In this document: positions 48,733-62,736 of the stretch, one piece after another
Layout of the letters: the number at the start of each line of letters is the position of its first letter
How positions within the stretch are numbered: the first letter of the stretch is position 1
Source: Ifrita kowaldi
Taxonomy: Eukaryota > Chordata > Aves > Passeriformes > Cinclosomatidae
Reading direction: 5' to 3'
Length of the DNA stretch: 64,000 nt
NCBI GenBank assembly: GCA_013398055.1
Contig: VZRS01005492.1
Coordinates: 91,426 to 155,425 of the forward strand
Program-made: the position numbers and the translations under genes
The notes under the pieces: generated by a model
Told to the model about the DNA's origin: nothing
The model's database searches: none
Seen by the model: the letters and a program-made list of their open reading frames with translations, nothing else

Positions 48733-51693
48733 AGTAACAGCACAGAAGGGGCCTCTTGCACTCTCTGCTGGCTATTTCCCACCCTAAAATACAGACAGGC
48801 TTTTCCCGCACAACCGTGCAGCAGAATAAAGAGTCTCATGAAAGCAAAACCCGGGTATGGCTGTAATCCCCAAGAATGGCCTCAGTGGCATGCTCGGCTA
48901 TTGCTAGTGTAATGAAGTGGCCGTTTAGTTAGATGGAATAGTGCCCCCAGAGTCTGGCATCAAGGGGATAGGCTGTGGTCTGCACCCACTCCTCAGCTTC
49001 GGAGTGTGGGTTCCAGGAGCTGCCCTTGCTGCCAGGGAGGCACGGAGCGGAGCCTTGGCAGCCCGGAGGCAGCGGGAGCGGGCCTTGCCAACAAACAAAG
49101 CCAGACATGCTGCCTTGACTACCCACCACCCACCTTAACCAGGCGTTATGTGTGTACAGTGGCAAATGTGTGTCAAGATGGATCCTATCTACAGCCCTCA
49201 GAATAATTTCAGGTGTGTCTTATAAATAAACTATGACATTTTTCCTGTGACTAGGTTGGCAGAAATACATTATACTTAGTCTGCTCCCTAGCAATCAATT
49301 GTTCTAAGTAGGTGTTATTTATTAAAGTATTGATTAGGGACCCAAGTCTGTAGTCCTTAAGCAAGCCAGCTCTATGCTGATAGGATGGAATATTTGATTG
49401 AGAGTTTTGAGATCAGACTTTATGTAATTCTATTGTTGTAGGAAAAGAAGGTGCACGTGACTGCTTTCCAGGGGAAGATGCCGCTTGGAGTTCAAAGGGA
49501 GAATAACATGTGAAAACTGCAGTCACTGCTTTACCTGAGCACCTTCTGTCCTGCTCTCTGTGGTGCAGGGTGCATAAGCTGTCACAGCAAAAATAATAAG
49601 TCTAACTGGGGAAAGTGAGTTGCATACTATAAATGTAAAACATTGCTCGATGTCTGTTGCTATGGCAGGTGACCGGGGAGAGCACCGTCCTCCAAGGGCC
49701 ACCTCCTGGCGAGGGAACCTTTCCTGCTACATCTGTGGTGGGCGCCTTTGTGAGCAGGGTGAGCAGAATGTGGCTCTATTCTTTATTCAGGTTGTGTTAT
49801 GAAAAGTGCTTTAAATGGATGACCTTGAAAACAAAGCCCAAACAAGAGTCCTGGCACTAGGTCCACTGACAGTGAGTTCTCTGCCCTGCTGCCTGCAGGA
49901 CTCACAATTATGTTTTTATTCAATTTTGGCTCCATTACTTGCAAAAAAATCTTGTGAATTTGAAAAATAAGGTGTCTTAAACCAACGATTTCTGGGGGTT
50001 ATTTTTGTGTTTGGAGGATTGATCTTTATTTTTTTCCCTCTCTGTCTCCAATGGAACAGAAGGCAATGTGAATCCCTTTTGTTTACTTCTTTGTTTCTGC
50101 TCCTGACTGCTTAATAACATTAGCAGATATGTGTGTGGCTCTGCTGTAGTCTGGGGCTAGTTAGTGGCTATTACAAAGTTAGGAGGAAGAGCAACAATCA
50201 CAAAGCCTTGGTTTGAGAGGGTAGAATGAACAAAAAGGACAGAGAAAAAAAAAAAATTATGTCAGAAAAGAGTATATTTGTTAAATGCGTATGCTAGAAC
50301 AAGAGAAGATTTTTATTCTGTTATTTCTAGGAAATGAGATTTCCAATTATTTTGATATTAAAACATGTCAAAGCAAATGCAATATTTATTGAAGGGAATC
50401 TTCTGGTTTATTAGTTGCACGGACTCAGACACTCCAGGTGCAAAGAAACACCCCAGCATATAATCTAGTTTTGTGATGTAGTGATGCTAGTACTGTGCTT
50501 ATAATCAGGATTTCTGATTATCATGCATTGCACACAGTCACTTAGAGTCCTATATAGAATCTAGTTTCTTTTAAGACCGGAAGGAATTGTTTACCTTTGC
50601 TTAGTCATCAGCAAATGCAACTTATATTTTCAAAATGTTTGCTATGGAAAGATGGAGAACATTTGGGGGTGAGTGAAATTAATTGTAAAATTGTTTTTGG
50701 TGCCTAGATACATGTAAAATGTTTCTGGTGGGAAAGACTGGAAATTATTCATCTTGGTGATTTGGAGCCTGATATTTCTAGCAATACTGTTTGAATGCTT
50801 TAGGAAAAAGATTATTTCTCCCATCCTGCCAATTATTTGGGAAGAAAAGGTCAACTTTTTAAAAATACTATATATAGGAAAGCTTTCTCTTATACTGAGT
50901 CTTTATTCATTTCTCAGAAAATAGCACAGGGAAAAATGAAAAGAACATATGGTGTCTTCTATCAGTCAGTCATCATTACTGCTTCTTCACACTATGTCAT
51001 CACCCCACAAATAGCAAATGAGTGTGAATTTCTCCCTGCTGAAAGAGAAGGGAAAAAACTGGTTAGTACAACCAAGTAAAAAAAAAAAACAAAACATTAC
51101 AATAGCATCAACTGGAACATTATATAAAATATTAATGACAATGAGAATGCAGAAGGAAAACCCTCTAAACTGTAAAACAATAGTATCAAACCTGAAAATG
51201 TTGAGCTGGAGCAGAACTCATGAATTTCTCTTGATTTGTTAACCAAGCTTGAAATATTGATGGACACAGTCTCTCTTGCCCATTCTTTATGAATGATTCT
51301 GTGCTATTTGAGGTGCTCAAACAGACAGAACTCAAATAAGAACAGCAAGGAATGTAATGTAATAGTTTGTCCCTGGGGCATCCATAAAATCCTGAATTTC
51401 CTTTTTAAGCAGACTTCTAGGAAAAATATAATTTTATTTAATTCCCCGATGTTCCTATTACACTTTAGTATAATGTTTGCAATTGAAATCCTTATCTGCA
51501 AAGCCCCTATGCCATTCTTATTCTCTTGCAAAGAAATGTATGACAAAGCAGCCTTGGAAATAGCTGCCACAGGAACTTAATAAACACCAACACTGGAAAC
51601 ATCCATCCCAGCTTTGGAAGGGGTATTTCAAAATCACCCCTCTCTAGAAGCAGCAAAAGCAGTTGAGGTTAATGGGGAAAAAAGTATATATAT

Positions 51694-51709
51694 GGGGGGA
51701 GGGGGGTGG
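51694..51709 (+). other. G-rich tract
   Basis: Six Gs, an A, six Gs, a T and two more Gs follow a short TATATATA run. Together they could form a G-quadruplex with minimal loops if the six-G runs split into three-G blocks. No gene context gives it a role. Confidence 0.6.
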
Positions 51710-52435
51710 TAGTATGCAACAAAGCAGCAAATTAAGAGCCTCATTGGCATGTCTAAAGCAGATCTGGGCCATATTGTCTCCCAGATCTCTAATCCTTCAT
51801 TCCCTTTGGATCCTCCCCTCAAAATGCAACTCATAACAGGATGCTAATGCACCTGGAATTGAGCCCCATATGTAAACTACATGGGGAGCAAGCTCATTTG
51901 CAAGCTCCCCTCATTTTGGTGCCCAGCTGAAATAGGTGTGCAAAAAGTGCTTGGTAAAACCATGGTTCAAACATCTGCCTGTGCAGACTCTTGGGGTGGA
52001 GTTTTTTCTATGGCCATTTCCAGGATCTGATTATGTTACTGATGCTGCTTTAGAATTACCAGACCTGATGTGGGGAACAGAGCTTTTCTCTAAAGACCAT
52101 TTTCTCAAAATTGCTTTCACACAATGAGCCAGGCAGGGTGAGCTGGGCAGGCTGGGGTATGGGACAGTGCTAGTGAGGGTCGAGGAAGAGGGGAAAGCAC
52201 AAAGTAATGCTAGGGATAGAAGAAAGTGGAATAATAGTGAATTTCCTGGGAGTTAACCAAAATTAAGAAAATATGAAATAATTCCATGCACTCTTCCCCT
52301 GGAGCAGTGCTTCTGCATAGGTAGTACTTGGCAAGGTTTCTATGGAGAGGAAGTGTCTTTTTCAGACCAAGAAATATCAGTGGGACAAATTGTAGGGTAC
52401 ACAAACTATTCTTTGGGAACAAAATAAAAATCTCT

Positions 52436-52500
52436 GGAAAATTATAGAAACCTCAAAAGACAGAACTGGAAGAGATGTATTAGATCATATGGTTCATTGT
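52436..52500 (-). repeat. Possible ancient CR1/L3-type LINE 3' end
   Basis: ATTATAGAAACCTCAAAAGA, then CAGAACTGGAAGAGATGTAT and TAGATCATATGGTTCATTG parallel the reverse complement of a CR1-clade 3' end (ATCATAGAA, AGAACTGGAAGAGACCT, AGATCATCTAGTCCA). The match is degenerate and short, with no diagnostic tail repeat. Confidence 0.35.
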
Positions 52501-54430
52501 TTGGTAGAAGCAGTAATAAATTGCCCCCTGGAGATAGAGAACATCAGTTATTTCATAAAATACAGCCAAAGGGCCCAGAAGGAACAATATGGTTTAGACA
52601 GGAAAGCCTGAGAAGCATTTTAGTCTTAAGTGAGAACAGTCAGACCTATCAGACTCAGAATCCAAAAATGGCACTCACAACTACCCTTTGGAAACTCCAT
52701 CAATACCTTACAGTAACTGGGAGCTGGAGCTGTTGTGCTCCTTACACTGGGTAGGTGCTGGAAGGGATTCTTTCTGCAGGACATACAAAGATGTGTGTTG
52801 AAATACTCCCCAGAACAATGTATAAGGAAGGGTGCAGGGGTTTGGAGTATTTTACTGCGCCTGTTTTTTGTCCATCCTGGAAAAATGGTGGTTTAGATGG
52901 AGTAATTGCTGAGGGCTCTTCGAATGACCAAACCTGAAGGTGATGATGTTCTCTAAGGACTAACTTGTTGCAGGTGACACAATGTGCTGTTCTAAGTTTG
53001 GGTCTTCACGGGGTGTATTCAAATCCCATCAGTGCTGGCATTTGAGGCTTGGGGCTCTTTAGGATTGGCTTTGTTGCCCTGGATGGATTTGCTTTGTCAT
53101 TTCCTGGGACAGTAAATCTCAAGGGACAGAATTTGTGTGCACCTCACATGCAGCTCCTTATTGTCTGTGTTTGGGCAAGAAATGAAACCATGATCTATCA
53201 ATACAGTGATGGGCTTTGCTGTATAGATGTTGTGATGGTGCCGGGTATGTTCTTCCAAGTGGATGTGTGGAATAAATCACACTGGAAAGATGAATTGGAG
53301 AAAAATATGCTCGATGTTGGCCAGCAGAAGTGATCCTAGTGGGATCATTCCATCACTGAAGGAATGTGTCACAGCTCTTTCATAGGTGGCATAAACAAGT
53401 TCCTTTTTAGGCTGCTGGGAACAGGGACAGATCTCCTGACACTTGCATTCATTCTTCTCAATTTTTTGTGTTTTGTAAGTTGGTGGTATGAATCAGCAGA
53501 GAGGGACCGCTGTGCAGGCATGTAAGCCTGCTCCTGAACCACTGTTCAAGGACCAACCAAAGCAAAATAACTCCAAAGTGAGGCTCTTCCCAGCCTCAGG
53601 TTAGGCCTGGCTCCTGATCCCTTATCATGGACCTTCTCTCTCTTCAGCATCTCTCGCCTTCTGCTGCTTTATCCTGGGAGCGCCTCTGCGTCATCCATGC
53701 CGCCCACCTGCTGCCAAAACAAACCTGGCTTTGACCAGACCTTCCTGCCACCTCTTTTTTCTTTGCTGCCTCTGTCTTCTTCCTCTCATGTTACTATTAA
53801 CAGTTCAACCTTTTTTTTAACATATAATGTTGAAGAAATTTTGCGTGTGGTTCATGCAGAGGGAGCTGAGCCTGTGAACGAAGCCAATGTTTTTTTGTCT
53901 TCATTCTCCCTTTGTTTTGCATCTGTCATGTTGTTTTCAATAAACAATTAAAATAAGTACAAGTATTGTGGTGAAACTGGAATTTCACCTAGTCTGCTTG
54001 CTTGAACACCCCTCCTGTGAAATGGGAATGCCGTACTCTGGAGCTCCTCTGTGATACATGGTTTCATTACATGGTGCCCCTCCTTGCTTCTCCTGCACTT
54101 TCAGTGTTTGAAATACTGAGAGGAGCAAAAGCAGGGACAAAGGGGAAGCCGTAGATTTAGGCCTGGCTTTGCATGACCTCGTTGGCTGGGTTTTGTTTGC
54201 AAACCCAAAGGTGGTTGAGATTCAGGTCATTTCTCTGAATCCCCCTGCAGTGGTAGGCGTGTGTGAATGCATCAGAGAGGAGAGATAAATGACTCACACT
54301 ATGATCCATCTTTATTTCAAATAGTCCTCAGGAAAAGTGAGAGGGTGGCTTTTGTGTTGCAAAACCATGTTGATTTAATTTTTATTTTGCCAAGCCGGGT
54401 GTGGTTTGGGAAGAGGTACTTTATATCTTA

Positions 54431-54457
54431 CCTATCTATCTATCTATCTATCTCTCT
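54431..54457. repeat. ATCT/CTAT tetranucleotide microsatellite
   Basis: Six to seven uninterrupted tetranucleotide units (CTAT on the plus strand) are followed by CTCTCTGTGTGTATAT. It is a typical short tandem repeat and a likely length polymorphism. Confidence 0.93.
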
Positions 54458-57400
54458 GTGTGTATATCCCAGAGGGTGAGGGCAGCACAGACCTGCGATT
54501 TTCAGTTTGGCCAGCTTCTCAGAGGAAAGCTAACAGATCAGTTCAGAGGAAAAAAAAGTAAACTATCTTTGGCCTGTAGATTTTCCCCTCTTGTTTTCAC
54601 TTCTGAACAGGCATTGTCATCTTGTCTCATTAGAGGTAACACAATCTGAAGGGTAAGAAGGGAAAAATCCTAGCTATTGACATATGTGATGCAAAACAGC
54701 TCTTATTTCCTTGTAAATCAGGAATTGTGGGAAACTGTAGCAGATGTCTCGTCAACTGGGGAATCTGCTGTTGTCCTTGGAAAGGCAGCTGCTGCCTAGG
54801 TGAACTGGCGTTCCTTAGAGCTGGAGCTGTGATGCTTCCAGAGTCAGGCTTTCAGTCTTCCCTGAATTTTGACTCACTAAAGCACCTCCAAGGTCACTTT
54901 CTGGAATACCTTTGGATTTTAATCACTTTGGGCCATCTGGACTAGAAGAAGGTGATGTCAGTGAACTCCTTTGTGAACAACTACCCATATGACAAAGGGA
55001 AGAATGTTGTGAACAGGGGAGGCAAAATCTCAGGGCAGACTCAGGATTTCAGGTTTATTTTGAACCAAGCAATGTAACCTTTCAAATTCACAAAGCATTG
55101 TCAGCTCTTGTAATCCTTTATTAGTCTGCTTGGGTTTGATTTCTGTTTGTATTTTTACTATCTAGGGAAAAACAGATTTTGGCATCCTTTAGTCTGAACA
55201 TTGTCAACTGTCATTGTAGGAATAAGGCAAGTAAGAATTCCTTATGTAAGCAAGATTTAATTGACTGGGCACTTAGGGAGAAGAAAAAAGGAGAAAAAAA
55301 AAAAGGATTAGCTGTAGCTTGATTCAGTCACCCCGTCCATTCTGGAAAAAAAGGAAAAGAGAACATAAGCTGCTACATTTGTGTGATTGCACTAAAATAG
55401 CAGCTTGTGTTTACATTTTAACTTTCCATTACAAAGCTGCTGGCTGTGTAGCTGGAAGCACGGATTTGGGATGTGGTGAGTACCTGTTTGGTGGGCTCTG
55501 TTACAGTGCCCCAAACAGCCAACACACAAATATTATCCTTTGATATCAGTGCCAGCTGCTGGGGCCAAGACTCATGACACTGAGGATTTCAGAGTATCTT
55601 TGCAAGTGCCGTAAAATGAGAATATGCAGAAATAAAGGACACAAATAATGTTTGCTCTGTCTCTCTCAAACTGATTTTCCTTGTACAGTTGACGTGGTCA
55701 GTGACTGTTTGTGCTACCATTAATTCAACACTACATTGAAATTCTCCCTTATGTCATCCAGGGCCAGGCTCTGCCCCCGGGTCCATTTTGAGTGGTTTCT
55801 TAGTATGTCAAGTGTCTCGTTAGGCTCCGAGTGCGATATGGTAAAACACAAAGCAATGTTTTATAGCGTGCCAGACCTGAAGCACCAGTTGCAATGTAAA
55901 TGCTCTCCCTCTTGTATCTAATTCATTCACACTGATCCCTAATGTAAGTGATTCCCTGGATGGCTTCCCCAAATACTGACAGCAAAACAACAACCATATG
56001 CTGGAGGTGCCAATGGGCTTTCCTTTCTAATAATTCTTATTCTAGTTACAAAGCTGTTCTCAGGGTGGAAGGAAATCCCCTCCTTCCCCTCCCCTCTCCC
56101 TAGGTTTTTGGAGAGATCGAATAAAGACCTGACTTTTGGCTGTCACTTTGCAGATCAAGCTGTTTTCTAATCTACACTCAGTTATTTGCCCTTCTGTACC
56201 TTAAAATGCAATGGCTGAGATCCCTGACAGGAGTTCAGTGATGACATGTGAACATTTTCTCATTAAGCAAGCCAGCTTGCACTGGAACCTTGCTGCTCCT
56301 GCAGCTCCCAGAATACAGTAAACTTTTTGTGTAATCCCACAGGGACCTTGAAGTTTATTTCGTTACAGAGTATAATATCTCCTAATGGAAACTATGTAAC
56401 AGACATACCAAGAACTAGCAAACAGGGGATTTTGTGTCAAAAGAGAATTCAATTTTAATTAATCTTTTCAGAGTAATTTAATTGAGTCTTCAGGAGGAAC
56501 CTATTTCTTCTTTTCCGTACAGTTCCCTACATTGATTCTGTGTATTTTAAATCTGTAACTCAGTAGTCCAAGAGTACAGCTAAATAAAAAGCAAAAGATA
56601 CATATTAGACCACAACTTGGGAAATTTGCTTGTATACAAGGATTGGATGTTTTCCTGTTAACAGGACTAGTGTGTTTTGGTGAGAACAGTGGGATCTTCA
56701 TGGCTTTCCTGTGTCTCATTCTCCCTCCTTCCCCCCCACAGTGTGTGCACAGGTGTACGTGTATCCATGTGCATCTGTGTAAATGTTCTGGAGTTTTTCA
56801 TCGACAAGAAGACTTTCCTTTTATGAATCTTAATTTAAACATGAGCATTTATTTGTTACTTCCTCTACATCCCTTTAGCAGTGCAAGAAAGAGCTCTGTG
56901 TCAGCAGGACGGGTGCAGTATATGTGTGTTTAGTCTCTGCCTGTATCTACAACCTCCAGAGCCAGATGTCATAATTCACACACAAGTGTCAGCCAGTTCG
57001 GAAATTATTCTCTTTAAAATGGAAAGAAAAAACATAGAATGTATAAACATGTAGCATTATCTCCTTCTAGCTAGTTCTCTTCTGACCTCTGAACAACTGA
57101 TTTCTTAGTTTTCGTTTTCATTTTGTTTAGGGCTGAAAAAAAAAGGATTTTTTGGCATAACTCTGATTTTTGATTGCTTTCAATTACAGCACTTTTATTT
57201 CTCAGATGGTATTCTATTGGCTATGCAGGGAACATGTGTCACCCAGATGTGCTCTGCCCCCCATCCAGCTGGGGGGGCCAGTCCAAAAAGGATGTGGTTA
57301 GAAGGTAGGTTGGGATTCACTTGCTGTAAGTGTAAAAAGTACAAAATCATGTAATCCCAGAGCAGTAATTATTTCCTGACACCCATTTTATGCAGAAGTA

Positions 57401-57990
57401 TCTGAGGGTTTACCACAAAAGCGTTGGCCAAGTGTGTGCAGGGAGGCCCCATGTCCACGGGGCGATGCACAGTTCCAAGCACAGAGCCAAGCGTGGAATG
57501 TGCTCCCTGTCCCTGTCTGATTTGTGCTGTAGCCCGTAATAGAAAATAAATTAATGTATTCATTTTAATCTTAGGCAAGGGAGAGTGACTTATATTGCAT
57601 ATCTGGCAATGCAGGGCGTCCGTATCATCTCTGGCAGAGTGGGGAAAGCGCCGGCAAAAAGAGCCTGCTCTGCAGAGTGGGGGCCTGATGGAAGGTGTGC
57701 AGGGCAGCTATTGAAGTGAGAGCAGCTGAGTGCTGCGAACCAGGCTTTAAATGCCCAATTTATTTTTCATTTAATTCTCCCCTTAGCTTTATTTAAAATT
57801 GTTTTGATAATGGGAGGCGTTTGGCTTTGGGAATTTAGCACAGGGAGACGAGAACACTAAGAGCTTGATTTGCTGTTTCTGTAAGTATATATAGTATTGC
57901 TCTTGTTGTACAGTGCAGCTTGAATTCAGATGCACTGCTTCCCCTCAGCACAGTGGGTAATACATCTAGCCAGAAAGCGTCACTAGAACA

Positions 57991-58150
57991 GGGCAGGGAG
58001 AAAAAAGAGAAGCAAAGAGTTGAAGGGAAGAGGGTAAAAAGAAAAATGGATCAATAAAATAATGGAGAAAAATAGTAAAGGGGATAAGAGTGGTAAACAA
58101 AAAGTGAAGGGATAGGGCATATGTTAGAAAAAGGACAGGAAAATGTGAAG
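57991..58150. repeat. Purine-rich low-complexity stretch
   Basis: About 160 bp consist largely of A and G in short irregular runs (GGGAGAAAAAAGAGAAGC and similar). There is no fixed period and no sign of coding capacity on the complementary strand. Confidence 0.6.
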
Positions 58151-61100
58151 TGGCTTGAGGATGCTGGGAAATCTCATCCTTTCAAAAAATGAGACTCTCT
58201 GGGAACCAGAGTAAGGCTTGATGTTAGAGCATTCCCTCACAGGCTGAGCAATGGCAGGAGTGAGAAGAAAAGCCTGAAAGGAAACTGGGAAGAAAGAAGA
58301 GAGGGTACTTTTGAAAGTGGATGCCATTGGTAACAAGAGGGAGATGGTGCTGCTTTCTACTGGGGTGCAGAGATGCTGATCATCCTGCTGGGGATTGTGA
58401 GGGACACAAACGCACAACTGGACCTACCATGAGACCTCCCCATTTTCCAAGAAATACATTAGAAGAACTTGACTGTATTGTACTTAAGGGCTATTTATTT
58501 GATATGCTGTAGAAACTTGCTTTTCATTAAGGGAAGAGAAAAGGTGAATCTGAGATAATAGTCCAATTTGTAAAAGAAAGTATCTTTTCCTCAGCATTTT
58601 TAACAAAGGAGTCAAACTGAGGCAGAGAAGGCTGCAGAAGGAAGCCCCATGTGTCCACTGAGCCAGCAAATAGTTTGACCCAGCAGCTATTAGTGTTTAT
58701 TTTGGGGCACTTCTGAAATGTCTGTTTCAAGGCACAAGCTGCAGAAGTAGGGGCTGCCCAGCTCCCGGCAGCAGCTGGCACTGAGGCACGGAATCACTGC
58801 TGGAGCTGTCCCGGCAGGGACGGGACTGGGGAGAGTCTCCCCACAGGTAAGGCAGTGACACACGAACACGTGGCAGGGCGTGACACTACACGGTGTGGCA
58901 CCGGTGAGGGGCCCCTGGGCTGGGCCTCTGCACCAGCAGGTGTTAGCAGAGGCTGCCACTGGATTCATCAATGCCTGGACTCCCCCGCCCAGGGCTCCTC
59001 TTGGCCCAGTGGACCCGGTGCCCTGTCTGTGCTTGCAGTGTGAGCGCTCACATCGAGCCTCACGTTCTCTCTTCGCATCCCCGCTGCCATGCAGCGTGGG
59101 GAACCTACCCAGGGAGCAGGCAACGGGTGAGCAGAACTCATGACTGCACAGAGGAGACAGAAGGATGGGTTGTGGTGTAGAGCAAATGCCTGGGGTTGTC
59201 TTCTTTGACCACACAAAGAGCTGCATCTCTTGAAAACAAGACAGGTCAACAAAGGTTAGGATTCTGTGTTCAGTTGCTTTAATTCCTGTGGGGATACTGG
59301 GATTGAGGAAAACTCAGTAAAAATATAAAAACTTGGCAATATCCCTGAATAATTCTTAAGAAATGTGCTCAGGAAATTAGATAAATAATAGGGAACCCAA
59401 AGGAAGACCACAGCAGTGTTCAGAGCACTCCATGACAGGCTGCAAATAGGAGTCATCTTTTTCTTAAATCAAAGTGGTGGAGAAATTTTAGGAAAGTCTG
59501 CATGTATTTTATGCCATTGTATGGTATGGCTGGCAACTCATCTGCTACCTGTTAAGGAGCAATGTTTAGTTACAGCTTCCTATTTACTGCCATCCTTTTC
59601 TATTTGAGCATGTGTAATTTAAAATCATTTGAAAAACTAGCAGAGTGAAACAAACTGTCTGAAGCACACAAGGTTATTTCCTTAGAATTTGGGCTTTAAT
59701 GGCATGCAGAAAGGGGCTTGCTTAATTTCCTTCAGGTAGTCTTTGATTTTGCATGGTTCCTTTGAGTCCAGTTTCATATGAAGTTGTCTTGGGAAGGTAA
59801 TAGGAGAGGGCAAGTCCACTTCTGTGTACCACAGGGACAGCGGTTGGCACCAGCACCGCGTTTGGCCCTGTTTGTGAAGGAACATTTCCGAAGATGCTGT
59901 GTGTACTGAGCAGGGATAAAATGAAGAACCATGTCAGTCCTGTAATTTTTGCAGAATAAAGAGGTTTTGCCTCCCCTCCACCCCCATCTCACAAGCATTT
60001 GACTTAAAATATGCTCTGACTCGCTAGCCAGGTGGCTGGTAGGGAGTACAGAGCTCATGTCCATGCCAGGGAGGGAGGCCAGCGCTGTTCGAAAGCCCTT
60101 TCTCTGAGTGCACAGAGCCTGGTGCAGGGCTGGGATGTCGATGCTCTGGGATCTTCCCTCTCTCTGCCACAGACTTTGCCTGATGTGCCCTGCCTATTTT
60201 AAAAACCTCTGGGCTGTTTTCTTATGTTTCTTGTTGGAGCGTGAACCACCAGCCTCATGCCTTGGGTTCCTGCTGAAGCTGTGAACTGTGATAATTAAAC
60301 CAAATTCCTGATTTGTGCAAAACGCCCTTTTCTCTCCATCTGATGCAGGGCTTAGCAGCACACAGCTGTCCCAGGTGACTTTCTGAGAGGATGAGCAATC
60401 TCCTAATCCACTTTCTATCAGCATCCTGCTCTGCAGCTGTGTTGGTCACACAGCTGAAAGGCATCTGAATGTCACTGGTAGAGGTAACATGTCAGGTGCA
60501 ATCGTCTGTACAGCCTTTCGCAAAGGCAGTGGTAGGATCAAAGGTCTAAAGCTCTAGTAAACAGAAAAAAGCAACAAATAAATGGTCTTAAATAAAATGC
60601 TCTAACTCAGAGTTTGTGGATGGGCTCATCCTCATCCTTACTTCGGGGTTAGCTTTTTTCTTGCTCCCTTTACTTCCTTCGTTTTTCATCTAGCTTTGTT
60701 ATGGGTTTTCAGCAACACTATTTCTGTTTAGGAGGTATGAAATAAATAATGAAAATCCTTAATTGTGTAATTTGCCTTGTACTGACCAAGCCTGACAGCC
60801 TCCCCACTGAAGGCATGGCTCGCTCTCCAGTGTGGATGCAGCTGGCAGACAGGGCTCTTGGGCGGGAACATAAAGCTGCTAATGTGGGTGAACTTAAAAC
60901 TTTGAATTAACTCTTCTGAAAGTCGAATTTACTCTTCAGACTTCTCTGAACCTGGACCTCCCTGAAGGTGTCCCAGTAGCCCCAAGGGTGCCATTACCCT
61001 GTGGGGCTCTAAGTTCTCCAGGGCATGGATCATTTCATCCCACGGATCTGGTGTTTGTCTTCCCCAGTGGCTCTCACCGCACACGCAGCTCGAGGAGCTG

Positions 61101-62736
61101 TGCAGCACATAAGTTACCCGACAGTAGGAAATAGGAAGAGGGATTTTATTTTTGTTGGCTTTTACTTTCGATAGCCTTCAGAATAACAGAAGTTATTTTT
61201 CTCAAGCTGTCAAGGAACAAATATTGTGTTGAAGCAGAGACTGAACTTTTGGCAACTCAGGTGGAGCAGGAGCTTTCAGCAGTTCCCCATGTGCAAGCAC
61301 CTATTGGGGCTCTTGGCTCTGCCTGCCCTCTGTTCCAGCCAGGTTTTGTCCAGGAGCTGGGCATGCCCAACCAGAAGAGGACTGGGACACCTGCACATGA
61401 GGAGCTATTGGGAAGAGATGAGGAATCTGGACAAAGCACTGCTCCATCACCAGGTCCATGGTACCTGGGAGCAGAACGTGGGTATTTCTCCTTTCCTGCC
61501 TCTGTACAAGGAAGAGCAGGGAGGCACCAAAAGCTGCGAACTCACTACTGAGCAGCACATTTTGCACTTCTGCAGCAGCCAACAAATACTGAATAAGGTT
61601 CAGCTGAGGCTGGGCCTCCAGGGATTAATTCCACTGTGGGAACAGAGAGACCCAAAACTTCTGTCATAATAGCCAAAGGAAAGAAAGTGATGTGAGCACA
61701 GATACTTGCATGATCTTGTATTTTGGAAAGTGCAAAGGATCTGTAAACCTACGAAGGAAAAGGGCTTAGCTCGGTTTTGCATCTTTCTTTCAGGCAAGCA
61801 AGCAGCATGCATGGAAGCCTGCTTGGAAGCACACTTCAGATGGAAATGGCATCAGCTCTACTTGGCAATGGCCGATCTTGTCCCTACAATACACTGCAGT
61901 CATAGCCAGGTAGCGCTTCTTGGAAGGATGGCAAGCACAGCCCTGATTTAGTGCAGCCCCGTGTGTGTGGTGGATGGGGAAGGCAGGTACAGGGAGCGCC
62001 GTGAGCCAGCTGTGTCTGGGGCCCCCTGTGCCACCTGCGCTGCACGGCAGCTCCAGCCCGACCGCGGCCTCGCATGAGGTCGCTCCTGGTTTTAGTCAGA
62101 TGTTGTTATCTCTCTGACATGTGAAATATCTGAATCGAGTACAGTGTTAACAACTGGCACGTTAACAGCCCTTTTTGAATCTCAAGAGAAAGGACGGCCT
62201 TTGGAGCTAATACAGCGTGCAGTGGTGGGAGGACAGGGACATGCTGGAAGGTGGTTGTAGCTGTTGCTAACAATGTGGTTTGCTGGAACCTGAGGGGTTT
62301 ATTAAAAGCTGCTCTGTTTCACATTTTGTCTACCTATATTTTTCTAAAAAAGCGACATGTGAAATGTAGATTCGGATACTTCAAAACTACCTAGTCCCAA
62401 AAGCATTGACTGAGATGTGATTGCCTCAATTGCATCACTCTTGAGGATACCTTCCTGAACACAGACCCTGGAGAAAGTTAAACACAAAGAAGAAATAATT
62501 TCTTTCTTCAACTGCTGCTAAATGATGGATACTTAACAATGCATGTGTCTAGACAGATATCAGTATTTTTCTAGCCATGTTTTATAGCTATTATTCTTGA
62601 GACTGATCATAGTCTGAAGGACAGGTATGCCAAAACTCCTTGGTAAAAAACATAAGAAACTTTGGGGTGTGAAATAATCCTGTGAGTGTCTGCCCATTCC
62701 CCTCTCCATTTCCCCCATCCTGCTCCATTTCTTCAC

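Larger units (their letters stand above)
48733..62736. other. Presumed CHST8-PEPD intergenic sequence, no gene seen
   Basis: No exon of PEPD or any other known gene was recognised on either strand. There are a possible worn LINE tail at 52.43-52.5 kb, a G-rich tract, an ATCT microsatellite and an A/G-rich stretch at about 57990-58150. The frames of 178 codons at 58690-59226 (minus) and 147 codons at 61226-61669 (plus) lack recognisable features. The region name rests on mammalian gene order, not on sequence seen here. Confidence 0.35.

Noticed and set aside
58690..59226. A 178-codon minus-strand frame rich in Cys, Pro and Ser
   Set aside because: It lies in a locally GC-rich stretch where other frames on both strands are also open. 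The residues show no ordered Cys spacing or known domain.
61226..61669. A 147-codon plus-strand frame and an overlapping 100-codon frame
   Set aside because: Neither frame resembles a known protein, and there are no supporting splice or promoter signals.
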